From Lentzea waywayandensis (lineage in GTDB: Bacteria; Actinomycetota; Actinomycetes; Mycobacteriales; Pseudonocardiaceae), in contig NZ_FOYL01000011.1 in the NCBI RefSeq assembly GCF_900115955.1, forward strand, positions 248,001-312,000: DNA of 64,000 bases. The letters run 5' to 3'. The translations under genes and the position numbers were made by a program. Positions 17,238 through 25,725 of this stretch are shown here, piece after piece. Every line of letters starts with the position of its first letter. The first letter of the stretch is position 1. The notes under the pieces are model-generated. The model saw nothing but the letters and a program-made list of their open reading frames with translations, was not told the DNA's origin and ran no database searches.

Positions 17238-18854
17238 TCAACTTCCGGCGAAGTCGTGCGTCATCCACACGGTTCCCTTGGCGTCGCGGATCACGACGAT
17301 GCCGATGCGCGTGGAGGACTTGCTCAGGATGTTCTTGCGGTGGCCGTCGTTCGGCGGCTTCTCGTCGATCATGCTCTGGGTGAGGCCGAGCGCCATCTTG
17401 GAGATCGCCTCGACGTTGTCCTTGACCGGGCCGCCCATGCCGACGTTCTCCGCGACGGAGCTCCACTTCACGCCCGCCGCCGTGCTGCGCTCGCCGAGGC
17501 CGCTCTCGCCGGGGCACTGGTGCGACAGGCCGCAGCCGTTGCTCATCATCGCCCTGGTGTGGCGGTCGGCCGCGGTGACCAGCGCCGGGTCGACCGTCAG
17601 CGCGGGCAGTCCGCCCTTCGCCCTGGTCTCGTTGATCAGCGCCAGGACTCGCTCCTCCGGCGTGGGAACGCGAGGGGGCTCGGGTGGCGCGGTCGTCGTG
17701 GTGGTGGTCGTTGTCGTGCTGGTCGTGGACGACGGCGCGCTCGACGTCGATTCCGCCGCCTGCGACGAGGACGTGGTGAGAGCGAGCGCCTGGGTGGTGT
17801 TCGGTCCGGCCACGGCGGCAGGCGGGTCGGACGGCAGCAGCACCAGCGTGCCGGCCACGCCGACGAGCGCGCACACGGCTGCCGCGCCGGCTACCGCGAG
17901 GACGGGCTTGCCGCCGGCGATGCCCGCGAGCTTGCCGAACACGCCGGCGGGTTCCGCGAGGTGAGCGGCGTGGGTGGGGTCGGGTCCGAGGTCGGTCCCG
18001 TACGCGACGGCCTCCGGAGTGACGTCCCGGAGGCTCTCCAGCAGTCGCGGCAGGTAGGCGGCCGGGACCACGAGCAGCGCGGCACCGGTCAGGATGCGCT
18101 CGACCGGCATCGCGTCGTCCACGCCGCGCCGGCAGCGGCCGCACTCGTCGACGTGCCGCAGGAGCCGCTTGCGCCACAACGGGTTCGGCTCGCCGTTCCA
18201 CCCCTGCGCGGCCCGGTCGAGCCCGGCGCAGCGCGGTTCCATCGACAACGCGCGCACCAGGTGCCGGATGGTCTCCAGGCGGCCCTTCAACCTGCTGACC
18301 CGCACCGTGACGGTGTGCGCGCCGAGGTCGAGCGCGTCCGTCACCTCGGCCCTGGTCAGCTGCCCGACGCGTTCGAGCGTCCACAGCGCCAGCAGTTCGC
18401 GATCAGCCGGGTCCAGCCACCGCGCGGCCTCGTCGACCTCACGGCGTTGCTGGGCGAAGTGCAGCCGCGACAACGCCACCTCGACGAACTCGGCCCCCGG
18501 ATCGGCCCGGTCGTACTCCTCCAGCGGGGCGGGGGCCAGGTCGCGGCGTCGGTAATGCTCGCGGACCTGGTTGATCGTGACGGCCACCAGCCAGGACCGG
18601 AACCGGTCGGGCTCCCGCAGCGCGTCGATGCCGCGGATGACGCGGACCATCGTCTCCTGGACCACGTCGTCGACGTCGGCGTCGGCGTGCAGCGCCCGAC
18701 CGGCGACGTTGTAGACCAGCGGCAGGCAACCCGCGACCACGGCGTCGAGCGCCGCCCGATCACCGGCCCGCGCGGACTCCACCTGCTCCGCGTCCACCTG
18801 CCCCAGCCACTCCCGACCCGTCACTTCCGCACCCTTCGCCGACTGTTCCTGCAC
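17238..18854 (-). CDS. membrane-anchored ECF sigma factor with extracellular CAP domain
   Basis: A 538-residue composite protein. Residues 40-105 hold sigma region 2 (DVDDVVQETMVRV) and about 135-195 region 4. Next comes H234-x3-C238-x2-C241, the zinc motif of ZAS anti-sigma factors, then a single hydrophobic segment at about 317-340. A Ser/Thr-rich spacer (about 359-389) leads to a CAP/SCP domain (402-538, with RHTRAMMSNG, CGLSHQCPGES, AENVG and the terminal W530-M-T-H). The order implies cytoplasmic sigma and anti-sigma-like parts, a membrane anchor, and an outside CAP domain. Activity would then need conformational change or proteolytic release. No separate anti-sigma gene is adjacent. The start is ATG 18854; a hairpin element lies after the stop. 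Confidence 0.88.
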   Translation of the reverse strand: MQEQSAKGAEVTGREWLGQVDAEQVESARAGDRAALDAVVAGCLPLVYNVAGRALHADADVDDVVQETMVRVIRGIDALREPDRFRSWLVAVTINQVREHYRRRDLAPAPLEEYDRADPGAEFVEVALSRLHFAQQRREVDEAARWLDPADRELLALWTLERVGQLTRAEVTDALDLGAHTVTVRVSRLKGRLETIRHLVRALSMEPRCAGLDRAAQGWNGEPNPLWRKRLLRHVDECGRCRRGVDDAMPVERILTGAALLVVPAAYLPRLLESLRDVTPEAVAYGTDLGPDPTHAAHLAEPAGVFGKLAGIAGGKPVLAVAGAAAVCALVGVAGTLVLLPSDPPAAVAGPNTTQALALTTSSSQAAESTSSAPSSTTSTTTTTTTTTAPPEPPRVPTPEERVLALINETRAKGGLPALTVDPALVTAADRHTRAMMSNGCGLSHQCPGESGLGERSTAAGVKWSSVAENVGMGGPVKDNVEAISKMALGLTQSMIDEKPPNDGHRKNILSKSSTRIGIVVIRDAKGTVWMTHDFAGS

Positions 18855-18910
18855 GCCATGGGAGACCGGCGAGTCTCACCTCAGGTCACAGAAACCGGGC
18901 CCATAAGTGA

Positions 18911-19453
18911 CCCAGGTCACTTCCGCAGGGGGCTCAGGCAGCCGAGATCGAGGCACTCACGGTCGCCGGGCAAGGACTCGGCTGGTCCCGCGGCGGCCTG
19001 AGCACCAAGATCCACCTCGCGGTCGACGGACGCGGTCTGCCGATGCGTGTGCTGCTCACCGCCGGACAGGCAGGAGACAACCCGCAACTGCTGCCACTGC
19101 TCGACGGCATCCGTGTCCGGCGCGACGGGCCGGGACGTCCGCGATCACGACCCGATGTCGTGATCGCGGACAAGGCCTACTCGCATCCCTCGACACGACA
19201 AGCCTCACGACGGCGCGGGATCACGTTCGTCAGCCCGGAACGCACCGACCAGATCGCTGGGCGCGCGGCCAAAGGCGCACGAGGCGGGCGACCACCAGCG
19301 TTCGACACCGAGTTGTACAAGCAGCGCAACGTGGTCGAGCGATGCTTCAACCGGCTCAAACAGTTCCGCGACCTCGCCACCCGCTACGCCAAGCGCGTCG
19401 CCTACTACCAGGCCGAACTCACCATCGCCGCCATCGTCCTCTGGCTCCGATGA
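18911..19453 (+). pseudogene. truncated IS5-family (DDE) transposase
   Basis: The frame opens after a stop at 18908-18910, and its recognisable part begins about 18980 with WSRGGLSTKIHLAVDGRG. It runs through AGDNPQLLPLL, the second catalytic Asp in IADKAYSHPS, and KQRNVVERCFNRLKQFRDLATRY with the catalytic Glu. The N-terminal half, including the first Asp and the DNA-binding part, is missing. No terminal inverted repeats were found, so this is an IS relic and not a mobile copy. Confidence 0.85.
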
Positions 19454-19596
19454 CTTACAGGACGGGCGCTAGCCACACCCCAACGAGACCGAACGATCCG
19501 GCCGCCGTAAGCGCAGCCAGAGGTTGAAGCGGCCCAGCTCACCGAGATCGCGGCGCCGCCAGAAATGGCCCAGCGTCGAGGCCACAGGGTCATCGT

Positions 19597-20280
19597 TCAG
19601 CGAACCCTCGGGCGGAGCTCCCGACGCCAGGAGCCGAACACCGCGAACATCGCGACCACCCAGGCCAGGCCGAGGACGTACCCCGCGAGCACATCGGAGA
19701 CGTAGTGCACCGACAAGGCGACTCGGGACAAGCCGATGCCCAGCACCATCACCGTCGCGACGGTCACAGCGACTCGCCGCCACACGGATCGCATCGCAGA
19801 CCAGAAGAGCAACAACAGCGTCGTGTACGTGACCACGGCTGACTGGGCGTGGCCGCTGGGAAAGCTCAGGCCGGTAGCGGTGGTCAGCGGGTCGGCCACC
19901 ACCGGGCGGGCTCGCTGAACGGCCCTCTTGACCACCGCGTTGAGCACGGCACTGCCTGCCACGGTCACCACCGCGAACGCCGCGGGCCTCGGGTGTCGCC
20001 GGTACAGCAGCCACACCGCCACGAGGGCGAACACCGTGAGATAGACCGGTGCGGAACCGACCGTGCTCATCGCCTTCATGGTCATGGCGAATGCGGGGTG
20101 CTCGACGGTGTAGCGGTACAACCCGTCACGAACGCCGTCGTCCACGGACATCAGCGGCGTCCACCTGACCCGCACCAGGAACAAGAGCAGGCCGAACGGG
20201 ACGGTCACGATCGTCAACGCCACCAGCCCCGGCACGGATCGGATGCCGAACGTGACATCGGTCGACGCGCGGAATCTCAC
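19597..20280 (-). CDS. PAP2-family membrane phosphatase
   Basis: An integral membrane lipid phosphatase of 227 residues. All three PAP2 motifs are present: KRAVQRARP (118-126), PSGH (141-144) and SRVALSVHYVSD (185-196), with the catalytic His in the last. Members dephosphorylate undecaprenyl pyrophosphate, phosphatidate or phosphatidylglycerol phosphate. GTG 20280 is preferred because GGTGAG precedes it and it lies 40 bp after the histidine kinase stop; the longer in-frame start would overlap the kinase. As the last gene of the SARP-ABC/two-component operon, a role in undecaprenyl phosphate recycling and envelope-antibiotic tolerance is a reasonable inference. Confidence 0.85.
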   Translation of the reverse strand: MRFRASTDVTFGIRSVPGLVALTIVTVPFGLLLFLVRVRWTPLMSVDDGVRDGLYRYTVEHPAFAMTMKAMSTVGSAPVYLTVFALVAVWLLYRRHPRPAAFAVVTVAGSAVLNAVVKRAVQRARPVVADPLTTATGLSFPSGHAQSAVVTYTTLLLLFWSAMRSVWRRVAVTVATVMVLGIGLSRVALSVHYVSDVLAGYVLGLAWVVAMFAVFGSWRRELRPRVR

Positions 20281-20320
20281 CTCACCACAGTGCGGCCGGT
20301 TGATTAGAGGATCGTGAAGA

Positions 20321-21649
20321 TCAGGCCGAAGGCTCCACGGCCAGGGGAAGTCGAACGTGGAAGCACGCACCCTCGGCCGAGTCCGCCAGCCACACCAGGC
20401 CGCCGTGCCGCTCGGTCACCTCGCGCACGATCGCCAGGCCCAGGCCGGCGCCACCGGAGTCACGTTCACGGGCACGTTGCGAGCGGAAGAACCGTTCGAA
20501 CACCTTCGTGCGGTCCGAGTCAGGGACTCCGGGGCCGTCGTCGGCGACGACCAGCTCCGCGAACCGTTCCGCCGACCACAGCCCGACTGTGATCCGATGC
20601 CGGGCGTGGTGTTCGGCGTTGTCCAGCAGGTTGCGCACCACGCGGCTCAGCTCGCCCGCCCGGCCCCGCATCCGGGCCGCGGAGAACGGGGACAGCTCGA
20701 CGTCCACCACGCCGCGGGTGCGGACCGCGTCGATCTCGGCCAGCACCACCTCGTCCAGGTCCACCCACCCGACCGGCTCGGTGACGCCGTCCGCCAGCGC
20801 CAGCACGATCAGCTCGTCGGTCAGGTCGCCCAGGCGGACCGCCTCGCGGTGCAGGTCGCCCGCGAGGCGCACCCAGTCCGTGCCGGACGAGTGCGCGAGG
20901 CCGATCTCCAGCCGGGTGCGCAGGCTCGCCAAGGGGCTGCGCAGCTCGTGTGCGGCATCGGCGGCGAAACGGCGCTGCCGGTCGTGCACCTCTTCGAGGC
21001 GGGCCAGCATCTCGTTCATCGTGCGGGCAAGCCTGCCCACCTCGTCGTCGGCCGGCGGTTCGGGCACCCGGCGGCTGAGCTGGCTCGCGGTGATCTCGGT
21101 GACACGTTCCCGGATCGCCTCCACCGGACGCAACGCACGGCCCACCACCAGCCACGAGGTGCCACCGACCGCGACCAGCAGGATCGGCACGATGATCGAC
21201 AACGCCGTCGTGGCCGCCTCCACACCCTCTTCGGCATGTTCCAGCGACACGGCCGCGAACACGGCGACGGGCTGACCGCCCATCGAGGCCAGTACCCCGG
21301 CGACGGCGTGGTGCTCGCCATCGGGCAACCGCGAAGTCCCTTTCACCGCACCGCCGTCCGGCCACAGCGCGAGCAGCCGGGTGTGTGCGAGCTCGGAGCT
21401 CGCGCCGAGCACTGTGCCGTCCCGTGCGACGACCTGGACAAGTGGCGGCAGGACCGAAGGCAGGCCGCCGGAAATCATCGGGGCGAACGACTCGGCCTGG
21501 CGACGGGCCTCCGCCTCGGCATTGCCGGTGAGCTGGTCGCGCACCAGCGTCAGCGCCACCGCGCCGCCCGCGACCAGCCCCAGTCCCACGACCAGGACCG
21601 CCAGCGCGGTCAACCGGACGCGAACACCCGCCCCGCGCCTAACCGCCAT
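20321..21649 (-). CDS. two-component sensor histidine kinase (HAMP-HisKA-HATPase)
   Basis: A 442-residue membrane sensor kinase. TM1 is at about 12-36, an extracytoplasmic sensor region at 37-145, TM2 at about 147-170, then a HAMP region. The phosphoacceptor H-box is AADAAHELRSPL with His234. The N-box NLLDNAEHHA, G1 DDGPGVP and G2 GGAGLGLAIV define the ATPase. It overlaps the response-regulator gene by 11 bp and is followed by PAP2. The sensor domain has no motif I recognise, so the signal is unknown; the context suggests an envelope or antibiotic cue. Confidence 0.93.
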   Translation of the reverse strand: MAVRRGAGVRVRLTALAVLVVGLGLVAGGAVALTLVRDQLTGNAEAEARRQAESFAPMISGGLPSVLPPLVQVVARDGTVLGASSELAHTRLLALWPDGGAVKGTSRLPDGEHHAVAGVLASMGGQPVAVFAAVSLEHAEEGVEAATTALSIIVPILLVAVGGTSWLVVGRALRPVEAIRERVTEITASQLSRRVPEPPADDEVGRLARTMNEMLARLEEVHDRQRRFAADAAHELRSPLASLRTRLEIGLAHSSGTDWVRLAGDLHREAVRLGDLTDELIVLALADGVTEPVGWVDLDEVVLAEIDAVRTRGVVDVELSPFSAARMRGRAGELSRVVRNLLDNAEHHARHRITVGLWSAERFAELVVADDGPGVPDSDRTKVFERFFRSQRARERDSGGAGLGLAIVREVTERHGGLVWLADSAEGACFHVRLPLAVEPSA

Positions 21650-22328
21650 CGGCGGCCAGCCGGTAGCCGGCCCCGCGGACGGTCTCGACGGCGTGCCGGC
21701 CGAACGGCAGGTCGATCTTGCGTCGCAGATAGGCGACGTAGACCTCCAGCACGTTCGACTGGACCGGGATGGCGGAGTCCCACACCTCCTCCAAGGCGAA
21801 CCGCTTGGACACCACCTGGCCCGGTCGCGACATGAGCAACTCCAGCAACGCGAACTCGCGTGGCGTCAGTTCGATCGCCGTCTCGCCGCGACGGCAGCGC
21901 CGGGCCACCCGGTCCAGCGCGAGATCACCCGCGGTCAGCACGTCGGCCAGACGCAGCCCCGACCGCCGCAGCAGTGCGTGCAGACGGGCCAGCAACACCC
22001 GGTAGGAGAAGGGTTTCGTGAGGAAGTCGTCCGCGCCGATGCGCAACGCCCGCAGCTGGTCCAGCTCGCCGTCGCGGGCGGTCAGCACGAGCACCGGCAC
22101 CCGGACTCCCGCGCGGCGCAGCTGCGCGCACAGGTCGAGACCGGGCAGGCCCGGCAGCATCAGGTCGAGCACGATCGCGTCGAACGCTCGGGTGAGCCCG
22201 GCGTCCAGGCCGAGCAGGCCGTCGGCCACCGTCTCCACCTCGAACCCGTCCAGGCGCAGACCTTCCGCGAGCCCGTCCGCGAGCGACGTCTCGTCCTCGA
22301 TCACCAGCACCCGACTCACCGGGGTCAT
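21639..22328 (-). CDS. OmpR/PhoB-family response regulator
   Basis: A 229-residue regulator with an N-terminal receiver (acidic pocket E11-D12, phosphoacceptor Asp55 in VLDLMLPG, Lys105 in TKPF) and a C-terminal winged helix (ELTPREFALLELLMSRPGQV, VYVAYLRRKID, VRGAGYRL). The ATG overlaps the stop of the SARP-ABC fusion gene by 4 bp, and its own end overlaps the kinase gene by 11 bp. It is the evident partner of that kinase. Its operon is headed by a second DNA-binding protein, the SARP-ABC fusion, so two regulatory inputs are co-expressed. Confidence 0.94.
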   Translation of the reverse strand: MTPVSRVLVIEDETSLADGLAEGLRLDGFEVETVADGLLGLDAGLTRAFDAIVLDLMLPGLPGLDLCAQLRRAGVRVPVLVLTARDGELDQLRALRIGADDFLTKPFSYRVLLARLHALLRRSGLRLADVLTAGDLALDRVARRCRRGETAIELTPREFALLELLMSRPGQVVSKRFALEEVWDSAIPVQSNVLEVYVAYLRRKIDLPFGRHAVETVRGAGYRLAADGG

Positions 22329-23818
22329 GTCGTCATCACCTGACCGGACGCCAGCTTGCCTCGTTCCAGTATCAGCACACCGGTGCAGATCCGCTCAACC
22401 TCGGGCGCCGCGTGTGCGGACAGCAACATCGTGATTCCACGTGCCTCGGCAATCGTTCGCACCAGGGTGAGGATGTCCCGCTGACCGGATGGATCGAGGC
22501 CGGTCGCAGGTTCGTCGAGCAGCACGACAGCCGGGTCGTTCACCAAAGCCCGCGCGATACCAAGGCGTTGCCGCATACCGCGGCTGTAGGTCGCGATGCG
22601 GGCGCCGCCGCAGTTGCCGAGCCCGACCTGGCCGAGCAACCGGACGGCGCGTTCGCGTGCCTCGGAGCGAGGCAGGCCGAAGAGCCTTCCGTGGTAGGTC
22701 AGGAACTCCAAACCCGTTTGATGGCCGGGATGTCCCGCGTTCTGCGGCAGCACGCCGATGAGCTTCCGGATCTCGTTGTGCCGCGTGCCCGGCACGCCGG
22801 CGACGGAGATCTCGCCGCGGGTCGGAGTGACCACAGTGGACAGCATGCGCAGCGTCGTGGTCTTGCCGGCGCCGTACGGACCGAGCAGGCCGAGCACTTC
22901 GCCTTTGCGCGCGGTGAAGCTGATGCCGTCCACCGCCCATGAGGTGCCGTAGCGCTTCGACAAGTCGCGCACGTCCACGGCAACCTCGTCGGACAACGGG
23001 TCGGTACGAGCGAAAGACCAGATCTCGTGGGGCAACTGCGTTCTCGGAGGATGCCGCACGAGCGGCCCTTCGAGTGCCGGGTCTGCGCACAGAATCGCGT
23101 GCTGCAGCTCGCTGAGCCGCGACTCGGGTTCGAGCGCCTGCTCGTCGGCGAGCCGGATGCGTGCCGCGCGGTAGGCGTCGAGCGCGTCGGTCACCCGGCC
23201 GCAGCGGTACAGCGCCAGCATCAGCTGTGCCTGAAACCGTTGCCGGTGTGGGTGTTGCGCCACGAGGTCGGTCAGTTCGTCGACTACCGCGGCGTGCCTG
23301 CCGAGGCGCAGTTCGGCGTCCAGGCACTCTTCGAGCGCGGCCAGCCGTGCCGCTTCGAGTCCCTGGCACAGCACGGCGGCGGCGTCTGGCGTGGCCACGT
23401 CCGCGAGCGGTGGGCCGTGCCACATCGACAGCGCGTGCCGCAACAACGACACCTTGACCGAGTCGTCGATCTCCTGCCTGGCGCCCGTGACCACCGCGCG
23501 GAACCGATGCACGTCGATGGACAGCGGGTTGACCTTCAGCATGTACGCCGACCCACGCGTGATGATGTTCGCGTCGTCCTGGCCGCCCCTCCCGTCGGCG
23601 ATCGCCCGGCGCAGCCGCGACACCCGGACGTGGATCGCATGCTGCGCGGTGCGCGGCGGCTGCGATGGCCACGTCAGGTCGACCAGCCGCTCCACGGACA
23701 CGAGCTGGTTCGGGTGCAGCGCCAGTACTGCGAATGCGAAACGCTGTTTGCGCGGTCCGAGATCAAGTTGAAGCCTCTGTTCCCAAGCCTCCACCGCGCC
23801 CAGCAGGCGAAAATCCAC
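22325..23818 (-). CDS. SARP (wHTH-BTAD) regulator fused to an ABC transporter ATPase
   Basis: A 497-residue fusion. Residues 1-95 form the OmpR-like winged helix of SARPs (LDLGPRKQRFAFAVLAL, HVRVSRLRRAI), 96-245 the BTAD all-helical domain (LRHALSMWHGPPLAD, LMLALYRCGRVTDALDAYR), then a linker (246-280). A full ABC nucleotide-binding domain follows (281-497) with Walker A GPYGAGKTT (313-321; Tyr replaces the usual Asn), Q-loop Gln359, signature YSRGMRQRL (411-419), Walker B VVLLDEP (431-437) and H-loop His469. The ATPase part closely resembles the separate ABC protein encoded divergently at 24026, including long shared stretches after the signature. STAND-type SARPs use NB-ARC, not ABC, ATPases, so this is an unusual architecture. 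The frame is continuous, with no internal stop. GTG 23818 is preceded by GGGGG. Confidence 0.92.
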   Translation of the reverse strand: MDFRLLGAVEAWEQRLQLDLGPRKQRFAFAVLALHPNQLVSVERLVDLTWPSQPPRTAQHAIHVRVSRLRRAIADGRGGQDDANIITRGSAYMLKVNPLSIDVHRFRAVVTGARQEIDDSVKVSLLRHALSMWHGPPLADVATPDAAAVLCQGLEAARLAALEECLDAELRLGRHAAVVDELTDLVAQHPHRQRFQAQLMLALYRCGRVTDALDAYRAARIRLADEQALEPESRLSELQHAILCADPALEGPLVRHPPRTQLPHEIWSFARTDPLSDEVAVDVRDLSKRYGTSWAVDGISFTARKGEVLGLLGPYGAGKTTTLRMLSTVVTPTRGEISVAGVPGTRHNEIRKLIGVLPQNAGHPGHQTGLEFLTYHGRLFGLPRSEARERAVRLLGQVGLGNCGGARIATYSRGMRQRLGIARALVNDPAVVLLDEPATGLDPSGQRDILTLVRTIAEARGITMLLSAHAAPEVERICTGVLILERGKLASGQVMTT

Positions 23819-24025
23819 CGCGCCCCCTTACTTGCGTTCCTCCCTATAAGTGAATCGTTTGGGTCGGACATTTCGTTTTACTCCATTGGAGTGAGTGACT
23901 GGCAGCGCGCGTGCCATCACTGCAGGCCGAAGCCCATTCGGCTCAATTGCGATTGCGGCTCTCATCGTTCTCTCATCCCCATCGGATCCACTAATGGCAA
24001 TTACTTCGAATGGAGAGGAGACGTG
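23819..24025. promoter_or_regulatory. divergent promoter region between SARP-ABC and ABC exporter operons
   Basis: This 207-bp intergenic segment is clearly more AT-rich than the genes around it and must hold promoters for both operons. Two heptamers, CTCATCG (23961-23967) and CTCATCC (23972-23978), are direct repeats spaced 11 bp start to start. That is the spacing known for SARP binding sites, so it is a candidate operator for the fusion protein. GGAGAGGAG at 24012-24020 is the ribosome-binding site of the ABC gene. Confidence 0.5.
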
Positions 24026-24958
24026 ATGCCGGGTGTGACTCTCGAAGTTCGCGAGTTGTCCAAGTGGTTCGGTTCCCGGACGGCTGTCGACTCGGTGAGC
24101 TTCACCGTGCACGAGGGCGAGGTGGTTGGTCTTCTCGGCCCCAACGGGGCGGGAAAGACCACGACCATCCGGATGCTCTCGACCGTCCTGACGCCGACCG
24201 GCGGCGACTTCGCCGTCGCGGGTGTGCCGTCGTCCCGGCCAGCGGACATCCGGGCGCGTATCGGCGTGCTGCCGGAGAGCGCGGGCTATCCCCTGCACCA
24301 GACGGGATTGGAATATCTGATGTACCACGGGAGGCTCTTCGGGTTGGCCCGTGACGAGGCCAGGCAGACCGCCGTGCGTCTGCTCGGCCAGGTGGGACTG
24401 GCAGACCGCGCGCAGACCCGCATCGCGACCTACAGCCGCGGTATGCGCCAACGCCTCGGCATCGCGCGGGCGCTGGTGAACAACCCTTCCGTGGTGTTCC
24501 TCGACGAACCGACGCTGGGCCTGGATCCCGCCGGGCAGCGGGAGATTCTCACCCTGGTGCGGACGATCGCCGAGGCACGCGGCACGACAGTGGTGGTGTC
24601 GACGCACACGCTGCCCGAGGTAGAGCAGGCGTGTTCCTCGGTGCTGATCATGAACAGGGGCAAGGTCGTGGTGTCCGGCAGCGTGGCGGAGGTGACGAAC
24701 GCGGAGGCCGCCGGCCGCCAGTCCGGCCACCTGCGTGTCCCGCCGGACCAGGTGGCGCGGGCGTCCGAGGTGCTGCAACGCGTGCCCGGTGTGTCGGTCG
24801 AGGTGTCGAAGGACGTCGTGACGGTCACGTCGGCGGACGGCATGAACACGGTGTTGTCCGCTGTGCTCGACGCCGGGATCACCCTGCTGTCGTTCGAGGT
24901 CGACGGCGCGCGGCTGAGCGACGCCTTCCTGGCGATGACGCGGGGTGGTTCGTCGTGA
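24026..24958 (+). CDS. ABC transporter ATP-binding protein
   Basis: A 310-residue ATPase subunit of a drug/lipid-type exporter. Walker A is GPNGAGKTT, the Q-loop lies in GVLPESAGYP (with Glu at the usual Gln position), the signature is YSRGMRQRL, Walker B VVFLDEP, and the H-loop His is in VVSTHTLPEVE. A C-terminal extension of about 85 residues ends in DAFLAMT, as in the CcmA/NatA-like exporters. ATG 24026 follows a strong GGAGAGGAG; the stop overlaps the permease start (GTGA). The core is strikingly similar to the ABC domain of the divergent SARP fusion, suggesting duplication within this locus. Confidence 0.92.
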   Translation: MPGVTLEVRELSKWFGSRTAVDSVSFTVHEGEVVGLLGPNGAGKTTTIRMLSTVLTPTGGDFAVAGVPSSRPADIRARIGVLPESAGYPLHQTGLEYLMYHGRLFGLARDEARQTAVRLLGQVGLADRAQTRIATYSRGMRQRLGIARALVNNPSVVFLDEPTLGLDPAGQREILTLVRTIAEARGTTVVVSTHTLPEVEQACSSVLIMNRGKVVVSGSVAEVTNAEAAGRQSGHLRVPPDQVARASEVLQRVPGVSVEVSKDVVTVTSADGMNTVLSAVLDAGITLLSFEVDGARLSDAFLAMTRGGSS

Positions 24959-25725
24959 GCGCGCGGATCATCGCCGGCCAGGAGTGCCGCGACCTGTGGC
25001 TGAGCGGCCGTGGTCCGGTGCTGACGTTCGCCTACGCCGTACTGCTCAGTGCGGTGACCTACCTGGCCGCCACCAACCAGATCCTGAACTTCCTGGAACA
25101 GCGGGAGTCGGTGAACCTGGTGCTGCAGATCGCCGTCGCGGTCGGGGTGTTGCTGACGCTGGTCGTCGCCGCGGACGCGATCAGCGGCGAACGCGAGCGG
25201 GGCACCCTCGAAAGCCTGCTGCTGACGCCGGTGTCCCGCGGCTCGATCGTGCTCGGCAAGCTGGTGGCCGCGATGTCGTTGTGGGGCATGGTCTTCGTGG
25301 TCGCGGTGCCCTACCTGTGGGTGCTCGGCAAGGGCGTCGCGGTGGTGGGTGAGGCACTGCTGCTCGGCCTGGTCGTCGGGACCCTGCTGGCGCTGTCGAT
25401 GGCCGCGATCGGCCTGTTGATCAGCGCCCGGTCCTCGACCAACAAAGTGAGCCTCGCCGCGTCCCTGTTCCTGTTGCTCGCCTTGTTCGCGCCCACGCAG
25501 TTGCCCGCGATGCCGACGTCGTCGGTGGGTGACCTGCTGGTGCGGATCAACCCGGTGACGGCCGGGATGCACTACATCGGACTGGTCCTGCTCAAGGGAC
25601 ACACGTGGACCCAGGACCTGTCGTACCTGATCTCACCGGTGGTGACTGTGGTGGCCACCGCCGTGGCACTGGTCGTGTTGGGGCCGCGCATCGTCCGGCT
25701 CACGGGAGGGGTTGGTTCGGGATGA
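24955..25725 (+). CDS. ABC transporter permease (ABC-2/NatB-like)
   Basis: A 256-residue membrane protein with about six transmembrane segments. The cytoplasmic loop after TM2 reads AADAISGERERGTLESLLLTP, the coupling-helix signature of ABC-2 type permeases. GTG 24955 overlaps the ATPase stop by 4 bp, and its own stop overlaps the next ATG by 4 bp, so all three genes are translationally coupled. The substrate is unknown. By analogy with NatAB-like exporters it could be an ion, lipid or antimicrobial compound. Confidence 0.88.
   Translation: MSARIIAGQECRDLWLSGRGPVLTFAYAVLLSAVTYLAATNQILNFLEQRESVNLVLQIAVAVGVLLTLVVAADAISGERERGTLESLLLTPVSRGSIVLGKLVAAMSLWGMVFVVAVPYLWVLGKGVAVVGEALLLGLVVGTLLALSMAAIGLLISARSSTNKVSLAASLFLLLALFAPTQLPAMPTSSVGDLLVRINPVTAGMHYIGLVLLKGHTWTQDLSYLISPVVTVVATAVALVVLGPRIVRLTGGVGSG

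Noticed and set aside
18911..19596. Complete insertion sequence around the IS5-type transposase
   Set aside because: No terminal inverted repeats or target duplications flank it, and the N-terminal half with the first catalytic Asp is gone.
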